This document shows, piece by piece, positions 38,675 through 46,806 of a stretch of 64,000 bases of DNA (position 1 is the first letter of the stretch; every line of letters begins with the position of its first letter). The position numbers were made by a program, and so were the translations under genes. The DNA comes from Thermococcus sp. 21S7 (GTDB taxonomy: Archaea; Methanobacteriota_B; Thermococci; Thermococcales; Thermococcaceae), in contig NZ_SNUT01000005.1 in the NCBI RefSeq assembly GCF_012027615.1, positions 124,001 through 188,000 of the forward strand. The letters run 5' to 3'. The notes beneath the pieces were generated by a model. The model was given only the letters and a program-made list of their open reading frames with translations, was not told the origin of the DNA and searched no databases.

Positions 38675-38941
38675 ATGAGGGTTAAGGTTCGATATTTCGC
38701 CAGATTCCGCTCCATCGTTGGCACTGGGGAGGAGGAGCTGGAGGTTCCTGGGGGCACGACCGTCCGGGAGCTCATAGAGTTGCTGAAGGAGAGACACCCG
38801 GTGCTCAGGACGGAGGTCTTTGCTGAGGACGACGACCTGGCGGACGTCAACGTCTCCAGAAACGGCCGCTACGTGGGCTTTGATGATGTGCTGCAGGAGG
38901 GGGACGTGGTGGCCCTGTTTCCCCCCGTGAGTGGTGGTTGA
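38675..38941 (+). CDS. moaD: MoaD/ThiS-family sulfur carrier (ubiquitin-like)
   Basis: An 88-residue beta-grasp protein ending in the diagnostic Gly-Gly (VVALFPPVSGG). It is adenylated and thiocarboxylated by an E1-like enzyme and delivers sulfur for molybdopterin or thiolated tRNA. The start at 38675 (MRVKVRYFARFRSI) follows GGTGGTGTGC. The adenylyltransferase gene begins one base after its stop, and MoaE is two genes away, so molybdopterin synthesis is the likely role. In archaea one such protein may serve several pathways. Confidence 0.88.
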   Translation: MRVKVRYFARFRSIVGTGEEELEVPGGTTVRELIELLKERHPVLRTEVFAEDDDLADVNVSRNGRYVGFDDVLQEGDVVALFPPVSGG

Positions 38942-38942
38942 T

Positions 38943-39641
38943 ATGCTGAGCGATAGGGAGCTTGAGCGCTACGACAGGCAGATAATGATTTTCGGGAAGG
39001 AGGGTCAGGAAAAGCTTAAGGCCTCGAAGGTGGCCGTTGTTGGTGTCGGCGGCCTTGGAAGCCCCGTCGCTTACTATCTAGCCGCGGCGGGGATAGGCAC
39101 CATCCTCCTAGTGGACGAGCAAACGCCTGAGCTGAGCAACCTCAACAGGCAGATACTCCACTGGGAGGACGACATCGGAAAGAATCCGAAGCCCATCTCC
39201 GCGAAGTGGAAGCTGGAGCACTTCAACCGTGACGTAAAAATCGAGACCTTTGTTGGCCGGTTGACGGCGGAGAACATCGGGGAGGTTCTTGACGGCGTTG
39301 ACGTCATCGTTGACTGCCTCGACAACTTTGAAACGAGATTCCTGCTCGACGATTACGCCCAAAAGGCCAGAATCCCCCTTGTTCACGGTGCGGTTGAGGG
39401 AACCTTCGGGCAGGTCACTACCGTGGTGCCGGGATTCACGAAGAGTTTGAGGGAGATATTCCCAAATGTGAGGGAAAAGGGCGGAAAGTTCCCGATACTC
39501 GGAGCAACCGCTGGAGTCATCGGAACGATTCAGGCGATGGAGGTCGTGAAGCTGCTCACCGGAATCGGCGAGCCGCTCCTCAACAGGTTGCTCATAGTTG
39601 ATTTGGCCTTTAACACCTTCGACGTCGTTGCGCTCAGGTAG
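38943..39641 (+). CDS. E1-like (MoeB/ThiF/HesA) adenylyltransferase
   Basis: Activates the C-terminal Gly of the neighbouring MoaD/ThiS protein with ATP. Features: RYDRQIMIFGKEGQEKL, the nucleotide loop VVGVGGLGSPVAYYLAAAG, SNLNRQILH (arginine finger) and VDCLDNFETRFLLDDYA. At the site where bacterial MoeB has paired zinc cysteines, this protein reads PGFTKSLREIFPN. The structural zinc site is therefore absent, as in several hyperthermophile homologs. ATG at 38943, one base after the MoaD stop. Confidence 0.88.
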   Translation: MLSDRELERYDRQIMIFGKEGQEKLKASKVAVVGVGGLGSPVAYYLAAAGIGTILLVDEQTPELSNLNRQILHWEDDIGKNPKPISAKWKLEHFNRDVKIETFVGRLTAENIGEVLDGVDVIVDCLDNFETRFLLDDYAQKARIPLVHGAVEGTFGQVTTVVPGFTKSLREIFPNVREKGGKFPILGATAGVIGTIQAMEVVKLLTGIGEPLLNRLLIVDLAFNTFDVVALR

Positions 39642-40503
39642 AGGGTTCTTCGACCTTTCTCTTTTCGTTCACCGACGTTATGGTTACCGTCTCGCTCCAC
39701 GAGCCGTCTTGGGTTATCGTCATCTTTCCTATCGTTGGGTCATCTATCGATGTTTTGATGGTCGCTGAGAAGCTCAACCGTCCGCCGACGAGCCTCCCAG
39801 CCTCAAAGTACAGCTCAAGAATTCCTCCCTTTACCGTGACCACGGTATTCCCCGTCGTTGTAAGGTACATCGTGGCCAGTGCCCTCACATCGCCGTCGTC
39901 GAGTCTGTACCTGAGCACGAGTTTTTCGCCGTTTTCCCTCTCGTTGGGAGTTCTCTGTAAGTACTTCCTTGCGAGGCTCACCAGGTTGTACCTCCACACG
40001 AAGCCGGCCGCCGCCGGATCTGTGGCTTTTGTCCATCCCATTGGCGTCCGGATATACGTGACGTTTCTAATGATAACCCTGGATGAGGCCGCCGGCGGTC
40101 GATGGGGAGCAATCTTTGTGGTGATATTCATCCCTGCGCTCCATGATTCAAAGTCTATGTAACCGGTTTCCGTTATCGCGAGCGTCACGTTATCCCTCTG
40201 CGTCAGATTGGCCTGCTTCACTGTTACAAGCATGGACACCTCGGCACTGCTGGTGTATGTAAACTGCTTTATCCCCGAAACCTCCGCGAGGAGAGTCTCA
40301 GTCGTAGTTCCCCTGGGGCCCTCCGTCGGTGGATGGGTCGTTGTGGTTCCTGGAACGCTTGTGGTAGTGGTTGTGGATGAAGTGTGCTCCATTTGAGGTG
40401 ATGCCGTTGGACTTGACGTTGTCGTTGAGCCGTTGCCCCCGAGGCAGCCCGCCGTGAATCCGATGACCAAAATCAGAAGGAGAACGAGGCCATATTTTTT
40501 CAT
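39634..40503 (-). CDS. Secreted lipoprotein with Thr/Ser-rich linker
   Basis: An N-terminal lipobox (LLILVIGFTAGC) indicates lipid anchoring. It is followed by a low-complexity Ser/Thr/Pro linker (about 25-70, likely glycosylated) and a 200-residue beta-rich domain. The domain pattern (SGIKQFTYTSSAEVSMLVTV, KLVLRYRLDDGDVRALATMY, LVGGRLSFSATI) resembles lipoprotein folds related to LolA/LppX. No catalytic residues. Start at 40503 after GGGTGGTCAAA. Converges on the adenylyltransferase gene with an 8-base overlap. Confidence 0.8.
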   Translation of the reverse strand: MKKYGLVLLLILVIGFTAGCLGGNGSTTTSSPTASPQMEHTSSTTTTTSVPGTTTTHPPTEGPRGTTTETLLAEVSGIKQFTYTSSAEVSMLVTVKQANLTQRDNVTLAITETGYIDFESWSAGMNITTKIAPHRPPAASSRVIIRNVTYIRTPMGWTKATDPAAAGFVWRYNLVSLARKYLQRTPNERENGEKLVLRYRLDDGDVRALATMYLTTTGNTVVTVKGGILELYFEAGRLVGGRLSFSATIKTSIDDPTIGKMTITQDGSWSETVTITSVNEKRKVEEPST

Positions 40504-40601
40504 TTTGACCACCCGGAGTTCCTGGAATCAAGTTCACTTAAACCTTTTCGTTAACCCGGCAGGTTTTAATTTGGTTGGGCGTAGTTCTTTGGGGGATGGG
40601 G

Positions 40602-41030
40602 ATGAAGGTTAGGATGACTAGGAATGCATTTGACCTGAACGGGGCGCTGGGGCACATCGCCGTTCCGGAGGCCGGAGGCTACGTCTTTTTCCTGGGAAAG
40701 GTGAGGAGCGAGAGCCACGGGAGACGGGTCAGAAAACTAATCTATGAGGCCTATGAGGAGATGGCCGAGGAGGAGATGGAACGAATACGGAAGGAGGCTC
40801 TTGAGAAGTTTCCCATTTTGGACATGCTGATATGGCACCGGTACGGTGAGCTTGAGGTCGGCGACGACACGATACTCATTATTGCCAGTGGAAAGCACAG
40901 AAAGGAGGCTTTTGAGGCTTGTATTTGGGCCATAGATCAGGTAAAGCGTCGTGTCCCCGTCTGGAAGAGGGAGGTCACCGAAGAGGGTACCTTCTGGATC
41001 GAGGGAAACAAGGTGGTGCCCGAGAAATAA
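40602..41030 (+). CDS. moaE: Molybdopterin synthase catalytic subunit
   Basis: Joins with thiocarboxylated MoaD to insert the dithiolene sulfurs into precursor Z. Family features: GGYVFFLGKVRSESHGRRVRKLIYEAYEEMAE split over 35-65, ILDMLIWHRYGELEVGD, and ASGKHRKEAFEACIWAIDQV with KREVTEEGTFWIE (Lys-rich active-site region). Start chosen at 40602 (MKVRMTRNAF) after GGGGGATGGGG. Together with MoaD and the E1-like enzyme it forms a molybdenum/tungsten cofactor set, as expected for tungsten-dependent Thermococcales. Confidence 0.92.
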   Translation: MKVRMTRNAFDLNGALGHIAVPEAGGYVFFLGKVRSESHGRRVRKLIYEAYEEMAEEEMERIRKEALEKFPILDMLIWHRYGELEVGDDTILIIASGKHRKEAFEACIWAIDQVKRRVPVWKREVTEEGTFWIEGNKVVPEK

Positions 41031-41038
41031 GCCCAGTG

Positions 41039-41105
41039 GATTTTCCATTTTTTGCAGACTACTTGTAGTGGTATGCAAAATCGGAATAGAAAAAGTATAT
41101 ATACG
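41039..41105 (+). promoter_or_regulatory. Promoter with dyad operator, shared with the toxin gene
   Basis: 41039-41093 is the second copy of the 55-base element found before the 28323 gene. It contains the dyad ACTAC-TT-GTAGT (41058-41069), followed by a strong TATA (agtatatatac, about 41094-41105). The gene starts 32 bases later, the same layout as the other copy. Confidence 0.75.
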
Positions 41106-41136
41106 ATTCCGGCGTTTCTCCCTACGGTGAGGGCTT

Positions 41137-42069
41137 ATGGAGAAGGTGGCTTACGATGCATCTCATACCGTTGAGGTGGGAACCGTCCCCAACATAGTTT
41201 CCATCGGAAAACCTCCATGGAGTAATCAGGTTCACCGCGGTAAGCTTGAACGCATTATCGTTCAGCTCGGTGCCGGGAAGGGAAGGTTCTCTGAAGTGAG
41301 CGGAATCCCGCGCTCGATAGGCTGCATAGGGAACAACTTCTTTCTGCTTCACCGCGAGCCCCTGAGTCCGGAGCGGGTTAAGGAGTTGATAAGGGAGTTC
41401 AAGGGCATGAGTGGAAAGGAACTGTGGCTAACCAACTACGACCGGATTGAATACCTGACCAGCGTTGCCTCATACGCGGTGGAGATAGGCGTTCCCGAGG
41501 TTTACGCCGTCGTTAGGCTCGAAGACGTGGATTCAATCGAACCGTTTGAGGATGTTCGGTTCATAGCCGAGTTTGAGTACTCGCCCGAAAACTTTCACCG
41601 GCTTGAGGCTTACAGTTGGCTCCACGGGGCGCTGGTGATGGTGCAGGGCACGCACTTGGATGAATTCAAGAGCATCAAAACCACTTTTCCGGGGGAAATT
41701 TACATTGATGTGCTCTTCCCGGGCTCGGCGAGAAAGCTGGACTTCAACGTTATCGAAGTTAAGAGGATACTCAACCCGAGTGTTGAGAAGTATCACGACT
41801 GTCTCGCGGGTACGCTGGCGATAACCGCCGACGGCTATGCCCTTCCGTGCCCTCTGCTGAGGAACTACGTCATTGGGGACGTGAAGGAACTGGGGCTCAA
41901 AAAGGTGCTCAGGAGGAAGAAACTCAAGGCTTTCTGGAAGATGACAAAGGACGATGTCGGCGCCTGTAGGGCCTGTCCGTTCAAGTACATATGCCACGAC
42001 TGCAGGGCGCTGGAGTATCAGGCAAGTGGAGAGATAGATGGTTTGGAATACTGTCAGATAGCCTTTTAG
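41137..42069 (+). CDS. SPASM-domain protein lacking the radical-SAM motif
   Basis: A 310-residue protein whose C-terminal third matches the SPASM auxiliary-cluster pattern: C-x10-G-x4-C (CLAGTLAITADGYALPC), then CRACPFKYICHDC and a last Cys in EYCQIAF. The first 200 residues look like an eroded TIM-barrel but contain no CxxxCxxC, so it should not cleave SAM. It may be a catalytically dead relative of peptide-modifying radical SAM enzymes acting as a carrier or recognition subunit. Its promoter shares a dyad element with the secreted toxin gene, hinting at co-regulation. It converges on the double-HTH regulator with a 4-base overlap. Confidence 0.7.
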   Translation: MEKVAYDASHTVEVGTVPNIVSIGKPPWSNQVHRGKLERIIVQLGAGKGRFSEVSGIPRSIGCIGNNFFLLHREPLSPERVKELIREFKGMSGKELWLTNYDRIEYLTSVASYAVEIGVPEVYAVVRLEDVDSIEPFEDVRFIAEFEYSPENFHRLEAYSWLHGALVMVQGTHLDEFKSIKTTFPGEIYIDVLFPGSARKLDFNVIEVKRILNPSVEKYHDCLAGTLAITADGYALPCPLLRNYVIGDVKELGLKKVLRRKKLKAFWKMTKDDVGACRACPFKYICHDCRALEYQASGEIDGLEYCQIAF

Positions 42070-42983
42070 AATTCAAGCATGGAGCGATAGCCGCTCCCAT
42101 CCTTTTTAACCATCCTGGCGTACCTATTCTTGGCGTTTCTATCATTAAGCTCCTTGAAGGTCGGTTCAAAGTACTCTATCAGGAGCTTCTCGACGTGGGC
42201 GCTGAACTCAAGGACTTTGCTCCCCAGGTCGTCCTTGGAGGAGAAGAACCACTCCAGGATGTATCCGTATCCTGGAAGGACGCCCGCCATTATTTCGTAC
42301 TCGTTGAACCGCTCCAGAACCTTCTCATCCAGCTCTCTTGTGAGTCCTATGACGGCCCTGTCGTGGACGTTCATGTCTATCGTGGGCACAAATCCTATGA
42401 TTATCCCCTCCTCCCTAAGGCGGTTTATCATATATCGTATGGTGGGCCGGCTCTTCCCCAGTTGTCGTGCTATTCTTGTTATCGGTGTTCGGGAATCCCA
42501 TTTGAGTATGTCGAGAAGAATGGCGTAGTCGTAGCTCAGGTCCCAGTTCCCGAAGTCGTCATCACCGTCGTAGGGGTATGCTCTGGCTTCGTAGTACTCG
42601 TAATCATCCGAGTACTGTGAGAGGAGGTCCTCAATCCTGTCCCTCTGGTCGTCGGGGATATAAAATATGACAGAAAGGCCATTTTTGAACCCGTAGGCGG
42701 GATTCATGTACCCAACGAAGGGATTCTGACTCATTCGGACACCCACTTCGATGAGTCTGTCTGAAGGAACCGTTAGAAATGCGACGTATGTGTGTAAACC
42801 AAGGCGTTTGAGGCTGAAGAACGCGTTAACGGTGAGGTATTTCCCGTAATACTTATCGTACAGCCTTTTGAGTCTATAGTAGTCTATACCCTCTTTCTCG
42901 GCAATTTTTTTGAGGCTGTCGAGGGGGTATTTCTCAAGGATTTCAACGAGGAATTCGAGATCCTCCCTGGGGGGTTCGTCCAT
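42066..42983 (-). CDS. Transcription regulator with two winged-helix domains (Lrp-like)
   Basis: A 305-residue protein with two HTH units. One is N-terminal (LDSLKKIAEKEGIDYYRLKRLYDKY). The other is central (ILKWDSRTPITRIARQLGKSRPTIRYMINRLREEGIIIGF) and strongly AsnC/Lrp-like. Each is followed by a roughly 90-residue alpha/beta part, so it looks like an internal duplication of an Lrp-type unit. It has no TM helices. Start ATG at 42983 after GGTGAGGTGAA. Being adjacent to one of the two genes carrying the shared dyad operator, it is the best candidate to bind it; not demonstrable from sequence. Confidence 0.75.
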   Translation of the reverse strand: MDEPPREDLEFLVEILEKYPLDSLKKIAEKEGIDYYRLKRLYDKYYGKYLTVNAFFSLKRLGLHTYVAFLTVPSDRLIEVGVRMSQNPFVGYMNPAYGFKNGLSVIFYIPDDQRDRIEDLLSQYSDDYEYYEARAYPYDGDDDFGNWDLSYDYAILLDILKWDSRTPITRIARQLGKSRPTIRYMINRLREEGIIIGFVPTIDMNVHDRAVIGLTRELDEKVLERFNEYEIMAGVLPGYGYILEWFFSSKDDLGSKVLEFSAHVEKLLIEYFEPTFKELNDRNAKNRYARMVKKDGSGYRSMLEF

Positions 42984-43053
42984 TTCACCTCACCATGCCT
43001 CCGCACGAAAAGGTTATATCACCAATACGTATTAAACTCTTCCGGTGGTGGGA

Positions 43054-43542
43054 ATGGTGAAAATTGAGGTTGTCGATATCGAAAAGCCGCAGGGAGTCGA
43101 AGTGATAATCGGTCAGGGGAACTTCTCCATCTTCACCGTGGACGACCTCGCCAAGACCCTTCTGACGACTGTTCCGGGCATAAAGTTCGGGGTGGCGATG
43201 AACGAGGCCAAACCGCAGCTGACGCGCTTCACGGGCAACGATGAGGAGCTTGAGAGGCTGGCCGCCAAGAACGCCCTCAAGATTGGTGCCGGTCACGTCT
43301 TCGTGATACTCATGAAGAACGCCTTCCCGATAAACGTTCTCAACGCCGTCAAGAACCATCCGGCCGTTGCAATGGTCTACGGAGCCAGCGAAAACCCCTT
43401 CCAGGTTATAGTGGCCGAGACCGAACTGGGGAGGAGCGTCCTCGGAGTCGTTGATGGAAAGGCCGCCAACAGGATCGAGGATGAGGAACTCAAGAGGGAG
43501 CGCAGGGAACTCGTTGAAAAGATAGGCTACCTGTTTGACTGA
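43054..43542 (+). CDS. Adenosine-specific kinase
   Basis: A 162-residue protein of the archaeal adenosine-specific kinase family (formerly DUF355). Recognised by [26 protein letters not shown], then [27 protein letters not shown], and [23 protein letters not shown]. It phosphorylates adenosine and is distinct from PfkB-type kinases. Start at 43054 after GGTGGTGGGA. It stands in tandem with the XTPase gene, 41 bases apart; both concern nucleotide metabolism. Confidence 0.88.
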   Translation: MVKIEVVDIEKPQGVEVIIGQGNFSIFTVDDLAKTLLTTVPGIKFGVAMNEAKPQLTRFTGNDEELERLAAKNALKIGAGHVFVILMKNAFPINVLNAVKNHPAVAMVYGASENPFQVIVAETELGRSVLGVVDGKAANRIEDEELKRERRELVEKIGYLFD

Positions 43543-43583
43543 AACCTTTTTATTTCCCCGTTCCACTTCCCCTCGGTGATTCC

Positions 43584-44138
43584 ATGAGGCTGGCTTTTAT
43601 CACTTCTAATTCCGGGAAGGTTGAGGAGGCGAGGAAGTACTTCGAACCTCTCGGCGTGGAGGTTTATCAGCTCAGGGTGGAGTACCCCGAGATACAGGCG
43701 GATACGCTTGAGGAAGTGGCCCTCTTCGGCGTTGAATGGCTGGGCCGGAAGGTTGAAGGGCCCTTCTTCTTGGACGACTCCGGCCTCTTCATAGACGCTT
43801 TTGATGGCTTCCCCGGTGTCTACTCCGCCTACGTTTACCGGACGCTCGGGATAGACGGAATCCTCAAGCTGATGGACGGCATCGAGAACAGGCGTGCCCA
43901 CTTCAAAAGCGTTATCGCCTACTGGGACGGCGAGGCCCATCTCTTCACCGGCAGGGTTGACGGTGAGATAACCGCCTCTCCGAGGGGAAGTGGCGGCTTT
44001 GGCTTCGACCCAATCTTCAAACCTCTTGGATTCGATGAGACTTTTGCCGAAATGACAACGGAGAAGAAGAACTGCATATCACATAGGGGACTCGCCCTTA
44101 AGGCTTTCTCTGAGTGGCTAAAGGAAAACCTTAAATAA
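43584..44138 (+). CDS. rdgB: XTP/dITP diphosphatase (HAM1/RdgB family)
   Basis: Removes deaminated purine nucleotides by hydrolysing XTP, ITP and dITP to monophosphates. Signature elements are [20 protein letters not shown] at the N-terminus, [25 protein letters not shown] (acidic metal site) and [15 protein letters not shown], with [10 protein letters not shown] near the end. The 184-residue length is typical. ATG at 43584 after GGTGATTCC. Confidence 0.95.
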   Translation: MRLAFITSNSGKVEEARKYFEPLGVEVYQLRVEYPEIQADTLEEVALFGVEWLGRKVEGPFFLDDSGLFIDAFDGFPGVYSAYVYRTLGIDGILKLMDGIENRRAHFKSVIAYWDGEAHLFTGRVDGEITASPRGSGGFGFDPIFKPLGFDETFAEMTTEKKNCISHRGLALKAFSEWLKENLK

Positions 44139-44193
44139 GGCTATCGTTCCAAAGTTAATAGTTATAATTGGATGAATGACGAAGGGGGTCGCG

Positions 44194-44646
44194 ATGGTAG
44201 CTTCATTGGATGGCACAGATTTGAGGTTGTTGAGGGAGCTCAAAGAGAACGCCAGGGAGAACATAGCGAGCCTGAGCAAAAAGCTGGGGATACCCAGGAC
44301 GACCGTCCACTACCGCATCAAGAAGCTGGTGGAGGAGGGCGTGATAGAGAAGTTCACGGTTAAACCCAACTACAAGAAGCTCAACCTTGGAACCACCGCG
44401 TTCATACTTGCTCGATATGAGCCGGATTCCGGTTTAAGCCAGAGGGAAGTGGCTGAGAGGATAGCGGCCCTTGAGGGAGTCTATGAAGTCCACATAATAG
44501 CCGGTGAGTGGGACCTCCTCATAAAGGTCCGCGCTCCTAGCTCCGAGGAGGTTGGGAAGATAGTCGTGGACCGGCTTAGAGAGATAAAGGGCGTCGGACA
44601 GACCGTGACCATGGTGTCCTTCGTTACGGTTAAGGAGGAACTGTGA
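44194..44646 (+). CDS. Lrp/AsnC-family transcription regulator
   Basis: A 150-residue one-HTH/one-RAM-domain regulator. HTH: DLRLLRELKENARENIASLSKKLGIPRTTVHYRIKKLVEEGVI. RAM ligand-binding part: AFILARYEPDSGLSQREV, then VYEVHIIAGEWDLLIKVRA and VGQTVTMVSFVTVKEEL. Start at 44194 after GGGGGTCGCG; an upstream ATG at 44176 is less well placed. It probably binds amino-acid effectors; targets unknown. The region immediately downstream carries a possible C/D RNA. Confidence 0.88.
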   Translation: MVASLDGTDLRLLRELKENARENIASLSKKLGIPRTTVHYRIKKLVEEGVIEKFTVKPNYKKLNLGTTAFILARYEPDSGLSQREVAERIAALEGVYEVHIIAGEWDLLIKVRAPSSEEVGKIVVDRLREIKGVGQTVTMVSFVTVKEEL

Positions 44647-44655
44647 AGCCTTGGG

Positions 44656-44707
44656 GCGATGATCGGCGTTCTCCTTTCTGATTTCATGATGACGCGAGGT
44701 TGAGTGA
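44656..44707 (+). ncRNA. Possible C/D box guide RNA
   Basis: In order: a C-like box GCGATGA (44656-44662, one mismatch), D' CTGA (44678-44681), a perfect C' ATGATGA (44686-44692) and a weak D, GTGA (44704-44707). The ends can pair, GGGC with GCCC. Guide segments would be 15 and 11 bases. The imperfect C and D boxes keep confidence low. Confidence 0.35.
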
Positions 44708-45108
44708 GCCCTGCGTTTTCTTTTAAGAGCCTCCTTGGGAGGAGGTCAGAATGAGGCAGTGGTTGGTGATTGCAGAGGATTACATTTTTCTTTTGAAAAT
44801 CTCACCCTTTATAGTGGGGGAAGTCGGTGGAAGGTGAAGGCGACTGGTTGAGAATGTTTTTAATTTCACTTCTCTTGGCTTTTCTACTGTTTTTGCAGTC
44901 ATGATACCCTCTATGGGACTTTCCCGGTGTTTATGGTTCCGCCGGGCTTCTGGCGGTTCTTTAGTTGTCCTATTTTGGCGGTTGTAATTTGGAGCTTCAT
45001 AATGCAGTAATTTGATTTTAATTGCCGCTGCTATGTTAATACTAAAAACAGTAAGTTTTTTAAGATTTGGATTTATTGTCCGTATGAACAGTGTTGGAGG
45101 TGACTGCA
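44708..45108 (+). other. AT-rich intergenic region before the EndoU-like pseudogene
   Basis: About 400 bases with no convincing gene. There are short AT-rich stretches and an inverted repeat TACT-aaaaac-AGTA (about 45040-45053), followed by gttttttaagat, a possible TATA region, about 50 bases before the pseudogene's start. Some fragments look like eroded sequence but cannot be assigned. Confidence 0.4.
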
Positions 45109-46149
45109 TGGTGTGGAAGCGGTTTCTTGCCATTGGTCTGGTGTTGCTCTTTTTGGGAATGACGGTTAGTGGTGCCAGCGCCACGGCAAGCTTTGTTAAC
45201 GCGACGGTGAATGGCACCGTAACGGTTCCTCAAGAGTTCAGTCCGGAAAAGAGGCCAGGAGGATGAGGTTCAGCCTCAGGGACTTCCGCTGGGGTTCCTT
45301 GTCATTGAGTTCGCGGCGGGGGATGCCCTCCTTCTAAAGTTCCTGGTTTCAGTGGGGACTGTATTTGCAGTTGGGCTTTATAATGTTGTCAAGGATCATC
45401 AGGACACCATTGAGAAGTACCTGGGCAAAATTGCGGATCCAATATTGAGGGCCATTAGCTTGAAACAGCTTTCAGAGTTTGCCGAGGGCTTCATAAAGGT
45501 CACGAAAGACGACTTAAGGAATCCGCGTGTTAGGTATCAAGTGAAGACGAAGACCTTATGGAAGATTCCTCTGCCCAAGCTTGAGGGTGTCAGGATTTAT
45601 GACGGGTCAAAGCTGATCGTCAGCGTTACAACAAGTGAGCTCGATCAGATCAGCGACCTCTTCACTCCAAAATAATTCGGACAACTCTTAGGCCAAGCAT
45701 ACCTCAACGGCTGGGACGCTAACAAGGCGAAGAAGCTTGCAAAGGATTTCGACAAGAAATACAAGAGCTTTAATGTAAAGTTCAGAGAGAGGCATGCCTG
45801 CGGCAGCTACTTCCCGGAAGGAGACGTCATCATTGAAAAAGGTAACGATAAATATGGGGCAGTTCATTTTATTAAACGGCACATTCTAAGACAGAGGCTG
45901 GGCAAAAAAGGAAAACTGACAGTCTTCCCCTCTGACTGGAGCGCAGACTTCATTCTTTCCTTAATCGGAGAAACAATCAAGAAAGGAAGAATTGACTGCA
46001 GTGACCCCGAGCACACTCCCCGCAAGTTCGTGGTCGAAAAGAGGTTCGGATATTTCAAGGGCAAGTGGGTAGGCAGGAAGGTTAGAGTCATCCTATCGTA
46101 CGACAGAGCACGGGGAATTTACAAATTCCTCACAGCGTACTTGGACTGA
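45109..46149 (+). pseudogene. Secreted toxin-like protein with EndoU-like nuclease C-terminus, disrupted
   Basis: Starts with a clear signal peptide (LAIGLVLLFLGMTVSGASA) after GGAGGTGACTGC. It runs to VPQEFSPEKRPGG-stop (45266), while the continuing sense is in another frame from about 45250 (QPQGLPLGFLVIEFAAGDAL). A second break is an in-frame TAA at 45673-45675; the same frame then runs on to 46149. The C-terminal 100 residues show HFIKRHILRQR, then GKLTVFPSDWSADFILSLIG and GRKVRVILSYDRARGIYKF. This order recalls bacterial EndoU-type RNase toxins (His, FP-x2-W, final I-x-T-x-Y). One frameshift plus one stop make it inactive as written. The nuclease assignment is moderate. Confidence 0.6.
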
Positions 46150-46197
46150 CCCGCCACCTTTAAATTTTTTAAAGAGAAAAGTCAGGAGGTGGTCTTA

Positions 46198-46710
46198 ATG
46201 CCGGTTAGGTTCTCGGTTGATTCCACTCTCGAAGAACTGGAGGAATCCGAAGGATTTGGGGCTGAGATCGAGGTGGAGGTTAACGGAAAAGAGTTTGTAT
46301 TAGCGCTCTGCTACATTGTGCAGGCGCTGGCGGCAATCCTCGCCACAGTAACCTTTGCAGTCTCGTCATGCGATGAAATCCCCTACGTGCTTGAAAAGTT
46401 CGAGGAGGACGAGAGGAGGGTGATAAGAAGGAACTGCAGGGGCGGGAAACTCAGGGTGGGTTTCGGCACTTACGAGCCGATTTCTCCCGTGGTGTTCAGG
46501 AAGGAGGGCGATTACCTGCTTATTGAAGCCTTCGAAAACGACCGGCCGGTTGGCAGGGAGAGGGTCGAAGTCAGGGAGTACTTGAAAGCCGCCTTAGGAT
46601 TCCTTGAGGAGTACCTGAGAGGGACTAAAGATAGGGCTTACCTGACGGGGCTTGAGAGGGTTAAAGAGCTCGTGCGGAAGAGCAAGTATAAGGACGTGCT
46701 CGGGGGTTAA
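46198..46710 (+). CDS. Putative immunity protein, FGTY family member A
   Basis: A 170-residue acidic protein of a local paralogous family. Shared features: a hydrophobic helix with Cys (LATVTFAVSSCDEI), the motif LRVGFGTYEPISPVVFRKEG followed by DYLLIE, and a helical end (VREYLKAALGFLEEYLRG). It directly follows the EndoU-like pseudogene, the position of a cognate immunity gene. Start at 46198 after GGAGGTGGTCTTA. No known family was recognised; the role comes from context. Confidence 0.65.
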   Translation: MPVRFSVDSTLEELEESEGFGAEIEVEVNGKEFVLALCYIVQALAAILATVTFAVSSCDEIPYVLEKFEEDERRVIRRNCRGGKLRVGFGTYEPISPVVFRKEGDYLLIEAFENDRPVGRERVEVREYLKAALGFLEEYLRGTKDRAYLTGLERVKELVRKSKYKDVLGG

Positions 46711-46806
46711 GACCGTAGAATGCTTGATACTGAAGTTCCGGACAGCTTAAGGAACGAATACCTCAGATAGAAGAGGGAACTACGTCGAATGCTTGAGGTG
46801 TGAGGC

